Shown: positions 7,657 through 16,891 of the stretch, piece by piece
How positions within the stretch are numbered: position 1 is the first letter of the stretch
Layout: each line of letters starts with the position of its first letter
Source of the DNA: Pseudomonas sp.
GTDB taxonomy: Bacteria; Pseudomonadota; Gammaproteobacteria; Pseudomonadales; Pseudomonadaceae
Length of the DNA: 64,000 bases
Direction of reading: 5' to 3'
Assembly: GCA_030699825.1 (NCBI GenBank)
Contig: JAUYKV010000033.1
Coordinates: forward strand, 1-64,000
Position numbers and translations under genes: made by a program
Notes under the pieces: model-generated
Database searches by the model: none
Seen by the model: only the letters and a program-made list of their open reading frames with translations
What the model was told of the DNA's origin: nothing

Positions 7657-9369
7657 TCAGCGTGGCGCCAGGTGCGCCACCATCAGTTGCACGCTTTCCC
7701 GACCGCGGTACTCGTTGACGTCGAGTTTGTAGGCCAGCTCGACCCAGCGCACGTTGGGATTGGGCCAGATTTCGCGGTCGATATTGAAGGCGATGCCGTC
7801 CAGGGTCTGCCCGCCGCACTCGGTCTTCAACACCAGTTTGAGGTGCTTGTCGCCGACCAGGCGCTGCTGCACCACCTGGAACACGCCATGGAACAACGGC
7901 TCGGGAAAATGCTGGCCCCAGGGCCCGGCATTGCGCAGCTCCTTGGCCAGGGGCAGGTGAAACTCTTCGACCGACAGGACGCCATCAGAGAGCAAGCGCC
8001 CGGTCAGGTCGTCTTCGCAAAGCTGGCGCCGCACCTCGGCATCGAAAGCGGCGGCAAAGGCAGCGAAGTTGGCCTCGGGCAGCGACAGACCCGCCGCCAT
8101 GGCGTGCCCGCCGAACTTGCTGATCAGCTGCGGATGCCGGGCAGCGACGGCGTCCAGCGCATCACGGATATGAAAGCCCGGCACCGAGCGCGCCGAGCCC
8201 TTGAGCACGCCATCGCCGGCATCGGCAAAGGCGATGGTCGGCCGGTGGTAACGTTCCTTCATACGCGAGGCGAGAATGCCGATGACGCCCTGGTGCCAAT
8301 CCGCCTCGAACAGGCACAGGCCGAAGGGCATGTCTTCCAGCGGCAGATCCTTGAGCTGGGCCAACGCCTCGCGCTGCATGCCCTGCTCGATGGCCTTGCG
8401 GTCCTGATTGAGCTGATCCAGCTCCACCGCCATGTCGCGGGCCAGGGCCTCGTCTTCGCAGAGCAGGCATTCGATACCCAGGCTCATGTCGTCCAGACGC
8501 CCGGCCGCATTCAGGCGCGGGCCGAGGATAAAGCCCAGGTCGGTGGAAGTGATGCGCTCCGCTTGCCGCCCGGCCACCTCGAGAATCGCGCGCAGACCGG
8601 GCCGCGCCCGGCCGGCGCGAATCCGCGCCAGGCCCTGATGGACCAGAATGCGGTTGTTGGCGTCCAGCGGCACCACGTCGGCGACGCTGCCCAGCGCCAC
8701 CAGGTCGAGCAGCTCGGCCAGGTTCGGCTCCGGCCGCTGCGGGTTGAACCAGTTCAGCTCGCGCAAGCGCGCGCGCAGCGCCAGCAGCACATAGAAAATC
8801 ACCCCGACCCCGGCCATCGCCTTGCTCGGAAACTCGCAGCCCAGCTGGTTGGGATTGACGATGGCGTCCGCCGCGGGCAGCTCGGCCCCCGGCAGGTGGT
8901 GATCGGTGACCAGCACCATCAGCCCCGCCGCCTTGGCCGCCGCCACACCCTCGACGCTGGAGATGCCGTTGTCCACCGTGATCAGCAACTGCGGTTGGCG
9001 CTGCAACGCCACCGCGACGATTTCCGGAGTCAGGCCGTAGCCATACTCGAAACGGTTCGGCACCAGGTAGTCGACATGGGCCGCGCCGAGCATGCGCAGA
9101 CCGAGCATGCCAACCGTGCTGGCGGTGGCGCCATCAGCGTCGAAGTCGCCGACGATCAGCATGCGTTGGCCTTGCTCCAGGGCCAGCACCAGCAGTTCGA
9201 CCGCCGCCTCGATACCCTTGAGCTGCCGATAGGGCAGCAAACGCGCCAGGCCCTTGTCCAGCTCGACCAGCGACTGCACGCCACGGGCGGCATACAGACG
9301 GGTCAACAGCGGCGGCAGATTGCCCAGATCGGGCAGGATGGCGGGTAGCGGGCGGGCTTCGATGCGCAT
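7657..9369 (-). CDS. recJ: Single-stranded-DNA-specific 5'-3' exonuclease RecJ
   Basis: DHH-family nuclease that degrades single-stranded DNA 5' to 3' in RecFOR recombination and in base-excision and mismatch repair. The 570-residue product has the DHH motifs: DFDADG (75-80), DNG (133-135) and DHH (156-158), then the DHHA1 motif GGHAMAAG around residue 424, and the C-terminal OB domain. Length matches the bacterial family. It is downstream of yaeQ on the same strand, separated by a TA-bounded repeat. Confidence 0.96.
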   Translation of the reverse strand: MRIEARPLPAILPDLGNLPPLLTRLYAARGVQSLVELDKGLARLLPYRQLKGIEAAVELLVLALEQGQRMLIVGDFDADGATASTVGMLGLRMLGAAHVDYLVPNRFEYGYGLTPEIVAVALQRQPQLLITVDNGISSVEGVAAAKAAGLMVLVTDHHLPGAELPAADAIVNPNQLGCEFPSKAMAGVGVIFYVLLALRARLRELNWFNPQRPEPNLAELLDLVALGSVADVVPLDANNRILVHQGLARIRAGRARPGLRAILEVAGRQAERITSTDLGFILGPRLNAAGRLDDMSLGIECLLCEDEALARDMAVELDQLNQDRKAIEQGMQREALAQLKDLPLEDMPFGLCLFEADWHQGVIGILASRMKERYHRPTIAFADAGDGVLKGSARSVPGFHIRDALDAVAARHPQLISKFGGHAMAAGLSLPEANFAAFAAAFDAEVRRQLCEDDLTGRLLSDGVLSVEEFHLPLAKELRNAGPWGQHFPEPLFHGVFQVVQQRLVGDKHLKLVLKTECGGQTLDGIAFNIDREIWPNPNVRWVELAYKLDVNEYRGRESVQLMVAHLAPR

Positions 9370-9406
9370 GGGGCGGGTATCTCAGTGTGCAGGTCGAGAC
9401 GAACCG

Positions 9407-9476
9407 TAGGATGGGTTGAGCCTGCGATACCCATCCTGTCGGTATTGATGGGTATCGCTGCGCTCAACCCACCCTA
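9407..9476. repeat. TA-bounded inverted repeat between yaeQ and recJ
   Basis: TA at 9407-9408 followed by GGATGGGTTGAGCCTGCGAT, and on the right the complementary arm GCTGCGCTCAACCCACCC followed by TA at 9475-9476. The arms run about 27 bases with few mismatches around an 11-base centre. It shares its end sequence with the element downstream of lapG. Confidence 0.85.
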
Positions 9477-9488
9477 CAAATCCAAGCC

Positions 9489-10028
9489 TCAGCGCTGGCC
9501 GATCAGCCACTCGATCGGCACTTCATGCTGACCACGCTCGTCGGTGACGAACAACTCACCGTCGCTGATCATCACGCTCCAGTTCAGCGCGCGCGGCATG
9601 TCCAGGGCCAGGCTGGCCAGGGCTTCCTGATCCAGCGCCACCACGTTGATGTTCTTCAGGCTGCGCACCGGATCGAGCACCTTGGTCTGCCAGACGCGCA
9701 GATTGCCGTAGGCCACCAGACTGAATTTTTCGGTACGCCGCGAGCACCAGGTGATGCGATCGCTGTCGGGCTGGCCGACCTCGATCCAGTGCAGCACGCG
9801 ACCGTCCAGGCTCTTTTCCCATAACGCCGGTTCATCGACATCCGACAGGCCGCGGCCAAAGGCCAACTGCTCGTCATAGAACAGCGCATAGCCGATCAGC
9901 CGCGCGGCCAGGCGCTCTTCGGTCTCCGACGGATGCTTGGCCACGGTAAAGCGCAGGTTTTGATAGATGCTGCGATCGATATCGGTAAGGTTCAGCTCGA
10001 TCTTGTAAGTGGTAGACGGCAGGGCCAT
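9489..10028 (-). CDS. yaeQ: YaeQ family protein
   Basis: A 179-residue protein whose opening MALPSTTYKIELNLTDIDRS is typical of the YaeQ family, a PD-(D/E)XK nuclease-like fold of unclear role (E. coli YaeQ suppresses loss of the antiterminator RfaH when overexpressed). Conserved stretches HPSETEERLAARLIGYALFY, DEPALWEK and HWIEVGQPDSDRI are present. Start at 10028; an earlier in-frame ATG would add 20 residues with no family support. recJ follows on the same strand. Confidence 0.9.
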   Translation of the reverse strand: MALPSTTYKIELNLTDIDRSIYQNLRFTVAKHPSETEERLAARLIGYALFYDEQLAFGRGLSDVDEPALWEKSLDGRVLHWIEVGQPDSDRITWCSRRTEKFSLVAYGNLRVWQTKVLDPVRSLKNINVVALDQEALASLALDMPRALNWSVMISDGELFVTDERGQHEVPIEWLIGQR

Positions 10029-10126
10029 GGGTGGGCTTCTTGGCTGGGCGAATAAGCTGGCAAGTCTACCCGATGCCACCCCACTCACGTTAGAGTCGCG
10101 ACCATCCCCAGATAGATGGACGCCTT

Positions 10127-11326
10127 ATGAGCCTGCCCAGCAAACCCCTCGCCGGCCTGAAAGTGATCGAACTCGGCAGCCTGATCGCCGGGCCCTTCGC
10201 CGCGCGCATCTGCGCCGAGTTCGGCGCCGAGGTGATCAAGGTCGAATCGCCGGACGGCGGCGATCCGCTGCGCAAGTGGCGCAAGCTCTACGAGGGCACA
10301 TCCTTGTGGTGGTTCGTGCAGGCGCGCAACAAGCAGTCAATAACCCTCAACCTCAAGCATGCGCAAGGACTTGAGGTACTGAAGAAGCTGCTGGCAGGCG
10401 CCGACATCCTGATCGAGAACTTCCGCCCCGGGGTGCTGGAGAAACTCGGCCTGGGCTGGGAGGTGCTGCATGCGCTCAACCCCAAGCTGGTCATGGTGCG
10501 CCTGTCCGGCTTCGGCCAAACGGGCCCGATGAAAGACCAACCGGGCTTCGGCGCGGTGGGCGAAGCCATGGGCGGGCTGCGCTATATCACCGGCTTCGAG
10601 GATCGCCCGCCGGTGCGCACCGGGATTTCCATCGGCGATTCGATTGCCGCCCTGTGGGGCGTGATCGGTGCACTGATGGCGCTGCGCCACCGAGAGGTCA
10701 ACGGCGGCCAGGGCCAGGTGGTCGACGTGGCGCTGTACGAGGCGATCTTCGCCATGATGGAAAGCATGGTGCCGGAGTTCGACGTGTTCGGCTTCATCCG
10801 CGAGCGCAGCGGCAATATCATGCCCGGCATCACCCCGTCCTCGATCCACACCAGCGGCGACGGCAAGCACATCCAGATCGGCGCCAACGGCGATGCCATC
10901 TTCAAGCGCTTCATGCTGGCCATCGAGCGCCCGGACCTGGCCGAAGACCCGAGTCTGGCCAGCAACGATGGCCGCGACGCGCGACGCGACGAGCTGTACG
11001 GGGTGATCGACCGCTGGGTCGGCTCGCTGCCGCTGGAGCAGGTACTCGATATATTGAGTCGGGCCGAAGTGCCGGCCAGCCGCATCTTCAGCGCCGAGGA
11101 CATGTTCGGCGACCCGCAATACCTCGCCCGCGAGATGCTCCTCAGCGCCAAGCTGCCGGATGGCAAGCCGTTCAAGATGCCCGGCATAGTGCCCAAGCTG
11201 TCGGACACCCCGGGCGGCGTCGAGTGGACCGGCCCGCAACTGGGTGAACACACCGAACCGGTACTCGCTGCGCTAGGCTATGACAGTGAGGCCATTGCCG
11301 AACTGCGCCGCAACGGCGCCGTCTGA
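10127..11326 (+). CDS. CaiB/BaiF family CoA-transferase (class III)
   Basis: Class III CoA-transferases move CoA between carboxylic acids through a catalytic aspartate. The 399-residue protein begins with the family pattern GLKVIELGSLIAGPFAARICAEFGAEVIKVE, has RNKQSITLNLKHAQG, and the region VVDVALYEAIFAMMESM (about 195-211) whose Asp is the likely catalytic residue. The C-terminus (GEHTEPVLAALGYDSEAI) is the usual family end. Substrates cannot be told; relatives act on carnitine, formyl, succinyl or mesaconyl groups. A small membrane protein gene follows 20 bases later. Confidence 0.92.
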   Translation: MSLPSKPLAGLKVIELGSLIAGPFAARICAEFGAEVIKVESPDGGDPLRKWRKLYEGTSLWWFVQARNKQSITLNLKHAQGLEVLKKLLAGADILIENFRPGVLEKLGLGWEVLHALNPKLVMVRLSGFGQTGPMKDQPGFGAVGEAMGGLRYITGFEDRPPVRTGISIGDSIAALWGVIGALMALRHREVNGGQGQVVDVALYEAIFAMMESMVPEFDVFGFIRERSGNIMPGITPSSIHTSGDGKHIQIGANGDAIFKRFMLAIERPDLAEDPSLASNDGRDARRDELYGVIDRWVGSLPLEQVLDILSRAEVPASRIFSAEDMFGDPQYLAREMLLSAKLPDGKPFKMPGIVPKLSDTPGGVEWTGPQLGEHTEPVLAALGYDSEAIAELRRNGAV

Positions 11327-11346
11327 ACACGGCCAGGAGCAACGTC

Positions 11347-11628
11347 ATGCCTGCAACCGAAGAACCCCTGCCCCGGGATGTACTGCTTGCCCTGCAAGAA
11401 GACCGCCGCGCAGAGGCCATCGCCCTGCTGCGCAAGCGCGAAGGGCTCAGTGAAGATGAGGCCGAGACGCGGATCGACCGCTATCTCGAAGAGAGCCCGC
11501 CGACCCGCCTGCGCGGTGCCGGCATAATCGCCCGCAGCAAGCTCAATGCGCTGATCTGGCTGGGCCTGATCGTCATAATGACACTGGTCTACCTGCTGCT
11601 GATCGGCGGAGACAGCAGCGCCAGCTGA
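11347..11628 (+). CDS. Small single-span membrane protein, function unknown
   Basis: A 93-residue protein with an AGGAG ribosome site 7 bases before the ATG. Residues 10-60 are charged and helical (LREGLSEDEAETRIDRYLEE type), followed by one transmembrane helix, ALIWLGLIVIMTLVYLLLIGG (about 68-88), and a short Ser-rich tail. The N-terminal half resembles a short ubiquitin-associated-like or tail-anchor helix, but I recognise no named family. It probably shares a transcript with the CoA-transferase gene. Confidence 0.7.
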   Translation: MPATEEPLPRDVLLALQEDRRAEAIALLRKREGLSEDEAETRIDRYLEESPPTRLRGAGIIARSKLNALIWLGLIVIMTLVYLLLIGGDSSAS

Positions 11629-11642
11629 TCACAACACCCACG

Positions 11643-11674
11643 AAAAAGGCCGGCACCTTGCGGTGACCGGCCTT
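11643..11674 (-). terminator. Intrinsic terminator of thrC
   Basis: AAGGCCGG/CCGGCCTT stem extended by CACC/GGTG with one bulged base, followed on the minus strand by a run of five T. It lies 20 bases past the thrC stop and may also end the converging plus-strand transcript. Confidence 0.85.
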
Positions 11675-11693
11675 GGCACAATCGCGCGCGCCC

Positions 11694-13103
11694 TTAGAGC
11701 GGCTTGCCGCGGTTGCCGTGCTGGGTGACAAAACCCTGCACCGCTTGCAGATCATTGGCCAGCACCGTGCAGCGCTCTTCGCGCTCGAACAGATCGGCCA
11801 GGTGCGGCGGCAACGCCGGAGACTGGCCGACGCCGGCCCTCTCCACCGCCTCGGGGAACTTCACCGGATGTGCAGTACCCAGAATGACCATGGGCGTGGC
11901 CAGGCTGCGCCGGCATTCACGAGCGGCACGCACGCCGATGGCGGTGTGCGGATCGAGCAGCTCGCCGCACTCGGCGAACACGTCGGCGATGGTTTCGCAG
12001 GTCGCCTGGTCGTCAACCGCCAGCGAATCAAACAGCTTGCGCGCCTCGGTCCAGCGGTCTTCTTCGACGCTGAAACCGCCGCCCTGCTTGAAGGTACTCA
12101 TCAGCTCGGCAACAGCCGCGCCATTGCGCCCGTGCAGGTCGAACAGCAAACGCTCGAAGTTGGACGAGACCATGATGTCCATGGACGGCGACAGCGTCGG
12201 GTACAGATCGCCCTTGTCGTAGCGATTGCCGCTCATGAAGCGATGGAGGATGTCGTTGCGGTTGGTCGCGACGATCAGCTGGCTGATCGGCAGGCCCATG
12301 TTGCGTGCCAGATAGCCGGCGAAGATGTCGCCGAAGTTGCCGGTCGGCACCGAAAACGCAATGGAGCGCGCCGGGCCGCCAAGCTGCAGGGCCGCATGGA
12401 AGTAGTAGACGATCTGGGCCATGATCCGCGCCCAGTTGATCGAGTTGACCGCCACCAGACGCGTACCCTTGAGGAAACTCTGGTCGGCGAAGCTGTCCTT
12501 GACCATCTCCTGGCAGTCGTCGAAGTTGCCTTCAACGGCGATGTTGTGGATGTTCTCGCCGAGAATGGTGGTCATCTGCCGGCGCTGCACCTCGGACACC
12601 CGGTTGTGCGGATGGAGGATGAAGATATCGACGTTGTCACAGGCCTTGCAGCCTTCGATGGCAGCCGAACCGGTGTCGCCCGAGGTGGCGCCCATGATCA
12701 CTACACGCTCGTTGCGCTTGGCCAGCACATGATCAAGCAGACGACCGAGCAACTGCAGGGCAAAGTCCTTGAACGCCAGGGTCGGGCCGTGGAACAGTTC
12801 GAGCACCCACTCGTTGCCGTTCAGCTGACGCAGTGGCGCCACCGCGCCGTGGGCGAACACCGAATAGGTTTCTTCGAGAATCTTCTTGAAATCGGCATCC
12901 GCAATGCTGCCGCTAACGAACGGGCGCATCACCCGGAACGCCAGCTCGTGGTAGGGCAAGCCGGCCCAGGAGGCGATTTCTTCCTGGGTAAAGCGTGGCA
13001 GGTTTTCCGGTACGTAGAGACCGCCATCACTGGCCAGGCCAGCCAGTAGCACGTCTTCGAAATTCAGGGCCGGTGCCTGGCCGCGGGTACTGATATAGCG
13101 CAT
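11694..13103 (-). CDS. thrC: Threonine synthase
   Basis: PLP enzyme that converts O-phosphohomoserine to threonine, the last step of threonine synthesis. The 469-residue product starts MRYISTRGQAPALNFEDVLL, typical of the proteobacterial form. The PLP-lysine region is FHGPTLAFKDFALQLLGR (Lys about 113) and the phosphate/PLP-binding loops ATSGDTGSAA and VPTGNFGDIF follow. Start at 13103 is preceded by GAAGG. Lies directly after hom on the same strand, with a hairpin in the gap. Confidence 0.97.
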   Translation of the reverse strand: MRYISTRGQAPALNFEDVLLAGLASDGGLYVPENLPRFTQEEIASWAGLPYHELAFRVMRPFVSGSIADADFKKILEETYSVFAHGAVAPLRQLNGNEWVLELFHGPTLAFKDFALQLLGRLLDHVLAKRNERVVIMGATSGDTGSAAIEGCKACDNVDIFILHPHNRVSEVQRRQMTTILGENIHNIAVEGNFDDCQEMVKDSFADQSFLKGTRLVAVNSINWARIMAQIVYYFHAALQLGGPARSIAFSVPTGNFGDIFAGYLARNMGLPISQLIVATNRNDILHRFMSGNRYDKGDLYPTLSPSMDIMVSSNFERLLFDLHGRNGAAVAELMSTFKQGGGFSVEEDRWTEARKLFDSLAVDDQATCETIADVFAECGELLDPHTAIGVRAARECRRSLATPMVILGTAHPVKFPEAVERAGVGQSPALPPHLADLFEREERCTVLANDLQAVQGFVTQHGNRGKPL

Positions 13104-13146
13104 GTTTGGCAAACCTTCGGTTTGAGCTGCAAGCTTCAAGCGGTAA

Positions 13147-13173
13147 GCCGCACGCGCCTGCTGCGCGTGCGGC
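13147..13173 (-). other. GC-rich hairpin between hom and thrC
   Basis: GCCGCACGCGC and GCGCGTGCGGC, with a five-base loop, form an 11-bp stem 11 bases past the hom stop. No T-run follows, so it is more likely a processing or stability element than a terminator. It abuts an imperfect GCAAGC/CAAGCGG-type repeat. Confidence 0.5.
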
Positions 13174-13183
13174 CTGCTGCTGG

Positions 13184-14488
13184 TTAGTTCAACTGTTCGA
13201 CGCGGATACGCATGACCTTGCCGACGACATCGTCCAGCGCCTCGAGGGCGGCCAGTGCCTCGTCGATGCGCGCCTCGACCACCCGATGGGTGACCAGGAT
13301 CATCGGCACCAGGCCGTCGTGTTCTTCAACTTCCTTCTGCATGATCGACTCGATGTTGATGCCGCGCTGCGACAGGATGCTCGCCACCTGGGCCAGCACG
13401 CCCGGATGATCCTTGGCCTGAATGCGCAGGTAGTAGGCGCTCTCGCACGCCGCGATCGGCAGAATCGGGTGATCGGACAGCGAATCCGGCTGGAAGGCCA
13501 GGTGCGGCACACGATTGGTCGGGTCGGTGGTCAAGGCGCGCACCACATCGACCAGATCGGCGATGACCGAGGAAGCGGTCGGCTCCATGCCGGCACCCGC
13601 GCCGTAATACAGGGTCGACCCCGCCGCGTCGCCATTGACCATCACCGCGTTCATCACGCCGTTGACGTTGGCGATCAGGCGATCGGCCGGGATCAGGGTC
13701 GGGTGCACACGCAACTCGATACCGGCGGCGGTGCGCCGTGCCACACCGAGGTGCTTGATCCGATAACCCAGGGCCTCGGCGTAGTTGACGTCAGCCGTGG
13801 TCAGCTTGGTGATGCCTTCGGTGTAGGCCTTGTCGAATTGCAGCGGGATGCCGAAAGCGATGGAGGCGAGGATGGTCAGCTTGTGCGCCGCATCGATGCC
13901 TTCGACGTCGAAGGTCGGGTCGGCCTCGGCATACCCCAGGGCCTGGGCTTCCTTGAGTACGTCATCGAAGGCACGGCCCTTCTCGCGCATTTCGCTGAGA
14001 ATGAAGTTGCCGGTGCCGTTGATGATCCCGGCCAGCCAGTTGATGCGGTTGGCGGCCAGGCCCTCGCGGATCGCCTTGATCACCGGAATGCCACCGGCCA
14101 CCGCCGCCTCGAACGCCACTATCACGCCCTTCTCGCGCGCCCGGGCGAAGATTTCATTGCCATGCACGGCGATCAGCGCCTTATTCGCGGTGACCACATG
14201 CTTGCCGTTGTCGATGGCCCTGAGCACCAACTCGCGCGCCAGGGTGTAACCGCCGATCAGCTCGATGACGATATCGATCTCGGGGTTGTCGACCAGCTCG
14301 AAGACATCGCTGGTAATGGGGGTACCGGTAATGTCGCACTGCGGGTTCTGCGAACGCAGCGCAATCTGCGCCACCTCAATGTCGCGCCCGGCACGCCGCG
14401 CGATTTCCTCGGCGTTGCGCTTGAGCACGTTGAAAGTACCGCCACCGACGGTACCTAGCCCACAGATGCCTACTTTGACCGGTTTCAC
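13184..14488 (-). CDS. hom: Homoserine dehydrogenase with ACT domain
   Basis: Reduces aspartate semialdehyde to homoserine with NAD(P)H, the branch point to threonine and methionine. 434 residues: Rossmann motif VGICGLGTVGGGTF (5-18), the catalytic block VAFEAAVAGGIPVIKAIREGLAANRI, and a C-terminal ACT domain (about 350-430, DHPGVLAQVASILSQRGINIESIMQ) that normally mediates threonine feedback inhibition. The start is GTG at 14488 with GGGGAG six bases upstream. It precedes thrC in the same direction. Confidence 0.97.
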   Translation of the reverse strand: MKPVKVGICGLGTVGGGTFNVLKRNAEEIARRAGRDIEVAQIALRSQNPQCDITGTPITSDVFELVDNPEIDIVIELIGGYTLARELVLRAIDNGKHVVTANKALIAVHGNEIFARAREKGVIVAFEAAVAGGIPVIKAIREGLAANRINWLAGIINGTGNFILSEMREKGRAFDDVLKEAQALGYAEADPTFDVEGIDAAHKLTILASIAFGIPLQFDKAYTEGITKLTTADVNYAEALGYRIKHLGVARRTAAGIELRVHPTLIPADRLIANVNGVMNAVMVNGDAAGSTLYYGAGAGMEPTASSVIADLVDVVRALTTDPTNRVPHLAFQPDSLSDHPILPIAACESAYYLRIQAKDHPGVLAQVASILSQRGINIESIMQKEVEEHDGLVPMILVTHRVVEARIDEALAALEALDDVVGKVMRIRVEQLN

Positions 14489-14517
14489 ACTGAACTCCCC
14501 ATCTGCACTGCATAAAA

Positions 14518-14577
14518 CGGCCGGAGCAAGCTCCGGCCGCAGAAAATAGAAAAGAGCCGCACCTTACGAAGCGGCTG
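14518..14577 (-). terminator. Tandem hairpins after dsbC; the first is a good terminator
   Basis: Read leftward from the dsbC stop: first AGCCGC/GCGGCT (14555-14576) followed by CTTTTCTATTTT, a convincing rho-independent terminator. Then a perfect CGGCCGGAG/CTCCGGCCG hairpin (14518-14539) followed by TTTTATG. They suggest that hom-thrC has its own promoter. Confidence 0.8.
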
Positions 14578-14607
14578 TTTATTAGTCAATCGGCCTTAGC
14601 CCCGCAA

Positions 14608-15333
14608 TCACTTGGCTTCGAGCGCGAGCTTGGCCAGTTGTGGTGCTGGCTGGTAACCGGGGATCAGCTTGCCATTGGCCAGGACGATGGCCGGTGTGCC
14701 ACTAACCCCGATCATCTGTCCCAGGGCGTATTGCTTGGCCACCGGATTGTCGCACTGGGCGGCAGGTACTTCTTGTCGCGACTTGGCCAGATCCATCGCG
14801 GCGTTGGGATCCTCGGCGCACCAGACACTGACCAGTTCCTTATACGCCGGGCTCTGCAAACCCTGACGCGGGAAGGCCACGTAGCGCACTTCGACCCCCA
14901 GGCGATTGAGCTCCGGGACTTCGCTGTGCAGTTTCTGGCAATAACCGCAATCGGTGTCAGTGAACACGGTGATGTGGGTCTTGGCCTGCTCCGCCGCGAA
15001 GATCACCATTTCCTTGGCCGGAATGCCGTTGATCTCTTTGGCAATCTCTTTGGTTTCATGCTCTTCGGTCAGATTGACCGCCTGGCCGTTCTTGATCTGG
15101 AACAGATAGCCCTGCAGGAGAAACTGGCCATCGCCGCTGGCATACAACTGGCGGCCGCCCTTGAGCTGAATCTGATACAGACCGGGCATCTGACTCTCGG
15201 CAATCGCTTCGATTGGCAGGTCTGGCTGGATCGACTGCAAGCTCTTGCGGATCACCTGATCGGGGTCGGCGGCCAGGCTCAAGCTGCTGGCCAGGCCGAG
15301 GGCCACGGCTGCGAAAATGCGGGTCACGCGCAT
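14608..15333 (-). CDS. dsbC: Thiol:disulfide interchange protein DsbC
   Basis: Periplasmic disulfide isomerase, kept reduced by DsbD. 241 residues: signal peptide 1-21 (MRVTRIFAAVALGLASSLSLA), an N-terminal dimerisation domain, then a thioredoxin fold with active site CGYC (129-132) and the cis-proline loop SGTPAIVL. A second cysteine pair (VWCAED and AAQCDN) matches the structural disulfide of DsbC. Lies between xerD and hom on the same strand. Confidence 0.96.
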   Translation of the reverse strand: MRVTRIFAAVALGLASSLSLAADPDQVIRKSLQSIQPDLPIEAIAESQMPGLYQIQLKGGRQLYASGDGQFLLQGYLFQIKNGQAVNLTEEHETKEIAKEINGIPAKEMVIFAAEQAKTHITVFTDTDCGYCQKLHSEVPELNRLGVEVRYVAFPRQGLQSPAYKELVSVWCAEDPNAAMDLAKSRQEVPAAQCDNPVAKQYALGQMIGVSGTPAIVLANGKLIPGYQPAPQLAKLALEAK

Positions 15334-15425
15334 GGATACTCCTAACGAGCGTCAGACAAACAAAGGTTGCAACAGACTACCATAGATGCCCGCAAAGGCA
15401 GACCACAGCAGGTCGGACGGCTACC

Positions 15426-16322
15426 TCAGCCCCTTGGATGGTGCCGGGCATGCAACTCTTGCAGGCGCGCTCGAGCGATATGGGTGTAGATCTGCGTGGT
15501 CGACAGATCGCTGTGCCCCAACAGCATCTGCACCACCCGCAGATCGGCACCATGATTGAGCAGATGAGTCGCAAATGCATGGCGCAACGTGTGCGGCGAC
15601 AGGCTCTTGGTGATACCGGCGACCCTGGCCTGCAGCTTGATCCGATGCCAGAACGTCTGCCGGGTCATTTGCTCGCCACGCAGGCTGGGGAACAATACGT
15701 CGCTGGGCTTGCCGCCCAGTAGTAACGGCCGCGCCTCTTTACTGTAGCGCTCGATCCACAAAATCGCCTCTTCGCCCAGCGGCACCAGGCGCTCCTTGCT
15801 GCCCTTGCCGAACACCCGCACTACGCCCTGGCGCAGGTTGACCTGCTCCAGGGTCAGGCCGATCAATTCGCTGACCCGCAAACCGCAGGCATACAGCACC
15901 TCGAGCATGGCGCGATCGCGCAGACCGATCGGATCATCCAGTTCCGGCGCCGCCAGCAGCGCCTCGACATCCGCCTCGGAGAGGGACTTGGGCAACGACC
16001 TGCCGAGCTGCGGCAAATCGACCTGCAGGGTCGGGTCGGCGCCAATCACCCCTTCACGCAGCAAGAATCGATAAAAACCGCGCAACCCCGAGATCAGCCG
16101 CGCCGTCGAACGGGCCTTGTAACCCTCGTTCAAGCGCCAGGCCAGATGATCGAGAATCAGCTCGCGGCCGGCGCTGGCCAGCTCCAGATCGCGCGCCAGC
16201 AGCCAGCCATTGAACAAGGCCAGATCGCTGCGGTAGGCCGACCGAGTGTGCACGGACAAGCCTTTCTCCAGCCACAGGGCATCGAGAAAACGGTCAATCA
16301 GCGGATGGTCAATAGCAGGCAT
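15426..16322 (-). CDS. xerD: Site-specific tyrosine recombinase XerD
   Basis: Acts with XerC at dif to resolve chromosome dimers under FtsK control. 298 residues: N-terminal SAM-like core-binding domain (1-90) and a catalytic domain with Arg in LYACGLRVSEL, the H-x-x-R in SPHTLRHAFATHLL, the second His in LLGHSDLSTTQIY, and the nucleophilic Tyr in IYTHIARARL. Length and the RLQELHARHHPRG end match XerD rather than XerC. Confidence 0.96.
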   Translation of the reverse strand: MPAIDHPLIDRFLDALWLEKGLSVHTRSAYRSDLALFNGWLLARDLELASAGRELILDHLAWRLNEGYKARSTARLISGLRGFYRFLLREGVIGADPTLQVDLPQLGRSLPKSLSEADVEALLAAPELDDPIGLRDRAMLEVLYACGLRVSELIGLTLEQVNLRQGVVRVFGKGSKERLVPLGEEAILWIERYSKEARPLLLGGKPSDVLFPSLRGEQMTRQTFWHRIKLQARVAGITKSLSPHTLRHAFATHLLNHGADLRVVQMLLGHSDLSTTQIYTHIARARLQELHARHHPRG

Positions 16323-16456
16323 CGGACAGGGTCATTGGCGAGTGGGCAGCGCTAGTTTTCCACAGCACGATCAGTGTCGGCCAGGGATACCGCGCACAAC
16401 TCTGCACGCGCCCCCCCCAACACGACACGGACGTGTTTCTCCCAACCCAGAAACGC

Positions 16457-16482
16457 AAAAAGCAGCCCGAAGGCTGCTTTTT
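16457..16482 (-). terminator. Intrinsic terminator of the rpsP-rplS operon
   Basis: AAAAAGCAGCC, a four-base loop, then GGCTGCTTTTT. Located 17 bases past the rplS stop, with T-runs on both sides, so it can end transcription in either direction. Confidence 0.9.
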
Positions 16483-16498
16483 GTAAGGAAGCTGAGGC

Positions 16499-16849
16499 TT
16501 AGCCCAGTTTTTCCTTGATACGTGCTGCCTTACCGGACAGGTCACGCAGGTAGTACAGCTTGGCTTTGCGTACGTCACCGCGACGCTTGACGGCCAGGCT
16601 GTCGACCAGCGGGCTGTAGGTCTGGAAAGTACGCTCTACGCCAACACCGTTGGAGATCTTGCGAACAGTGAAGGCACTGTTCAGACCACGGTTACGCTTG
16701 GCGATTACCACGCCTTCGAATGCCTGCAGACGCTGACGGTCGCCTTCCTTCACACGCACCTGAACGATGATGGTGTCGCCCGGGGCGAAGGGAGGGACTA
16801 CTTTGCCCATCTGCTCAGCTTCGATTTGCTGAATGATCTTGTTGGTCAT
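16499..16849 (-). CDS. rplS: 50S ribosomal protein L19
   Basis: Large-subunit protein located at the 30S-50S interface. The 116-residue product has the family's [22 protein letters not shown] and [21 protein letters not shown] blocks and normal length. It is the last gene of the rpsP-rimM-trmD-rplS operon, 42 bases after trmD, and is followed by a strong terminator. Confidence 0.98.
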   Translation of the reverse strand: MTNKIIQQIEAEQMGKVVPPFAPGDTIIVQVRVKEGDRQRLQAFEGVVIAKRNRGLNSAFTVRKISNGVGVERTFQTYSPLVDSLAVKRRGDVRKAKLYYLRDLSGKAARIKEKLG

Positions 16850-16891
16850 GCTGCGCTCCTAAGACCAGCCGTCTGGCCGATCATCGATACA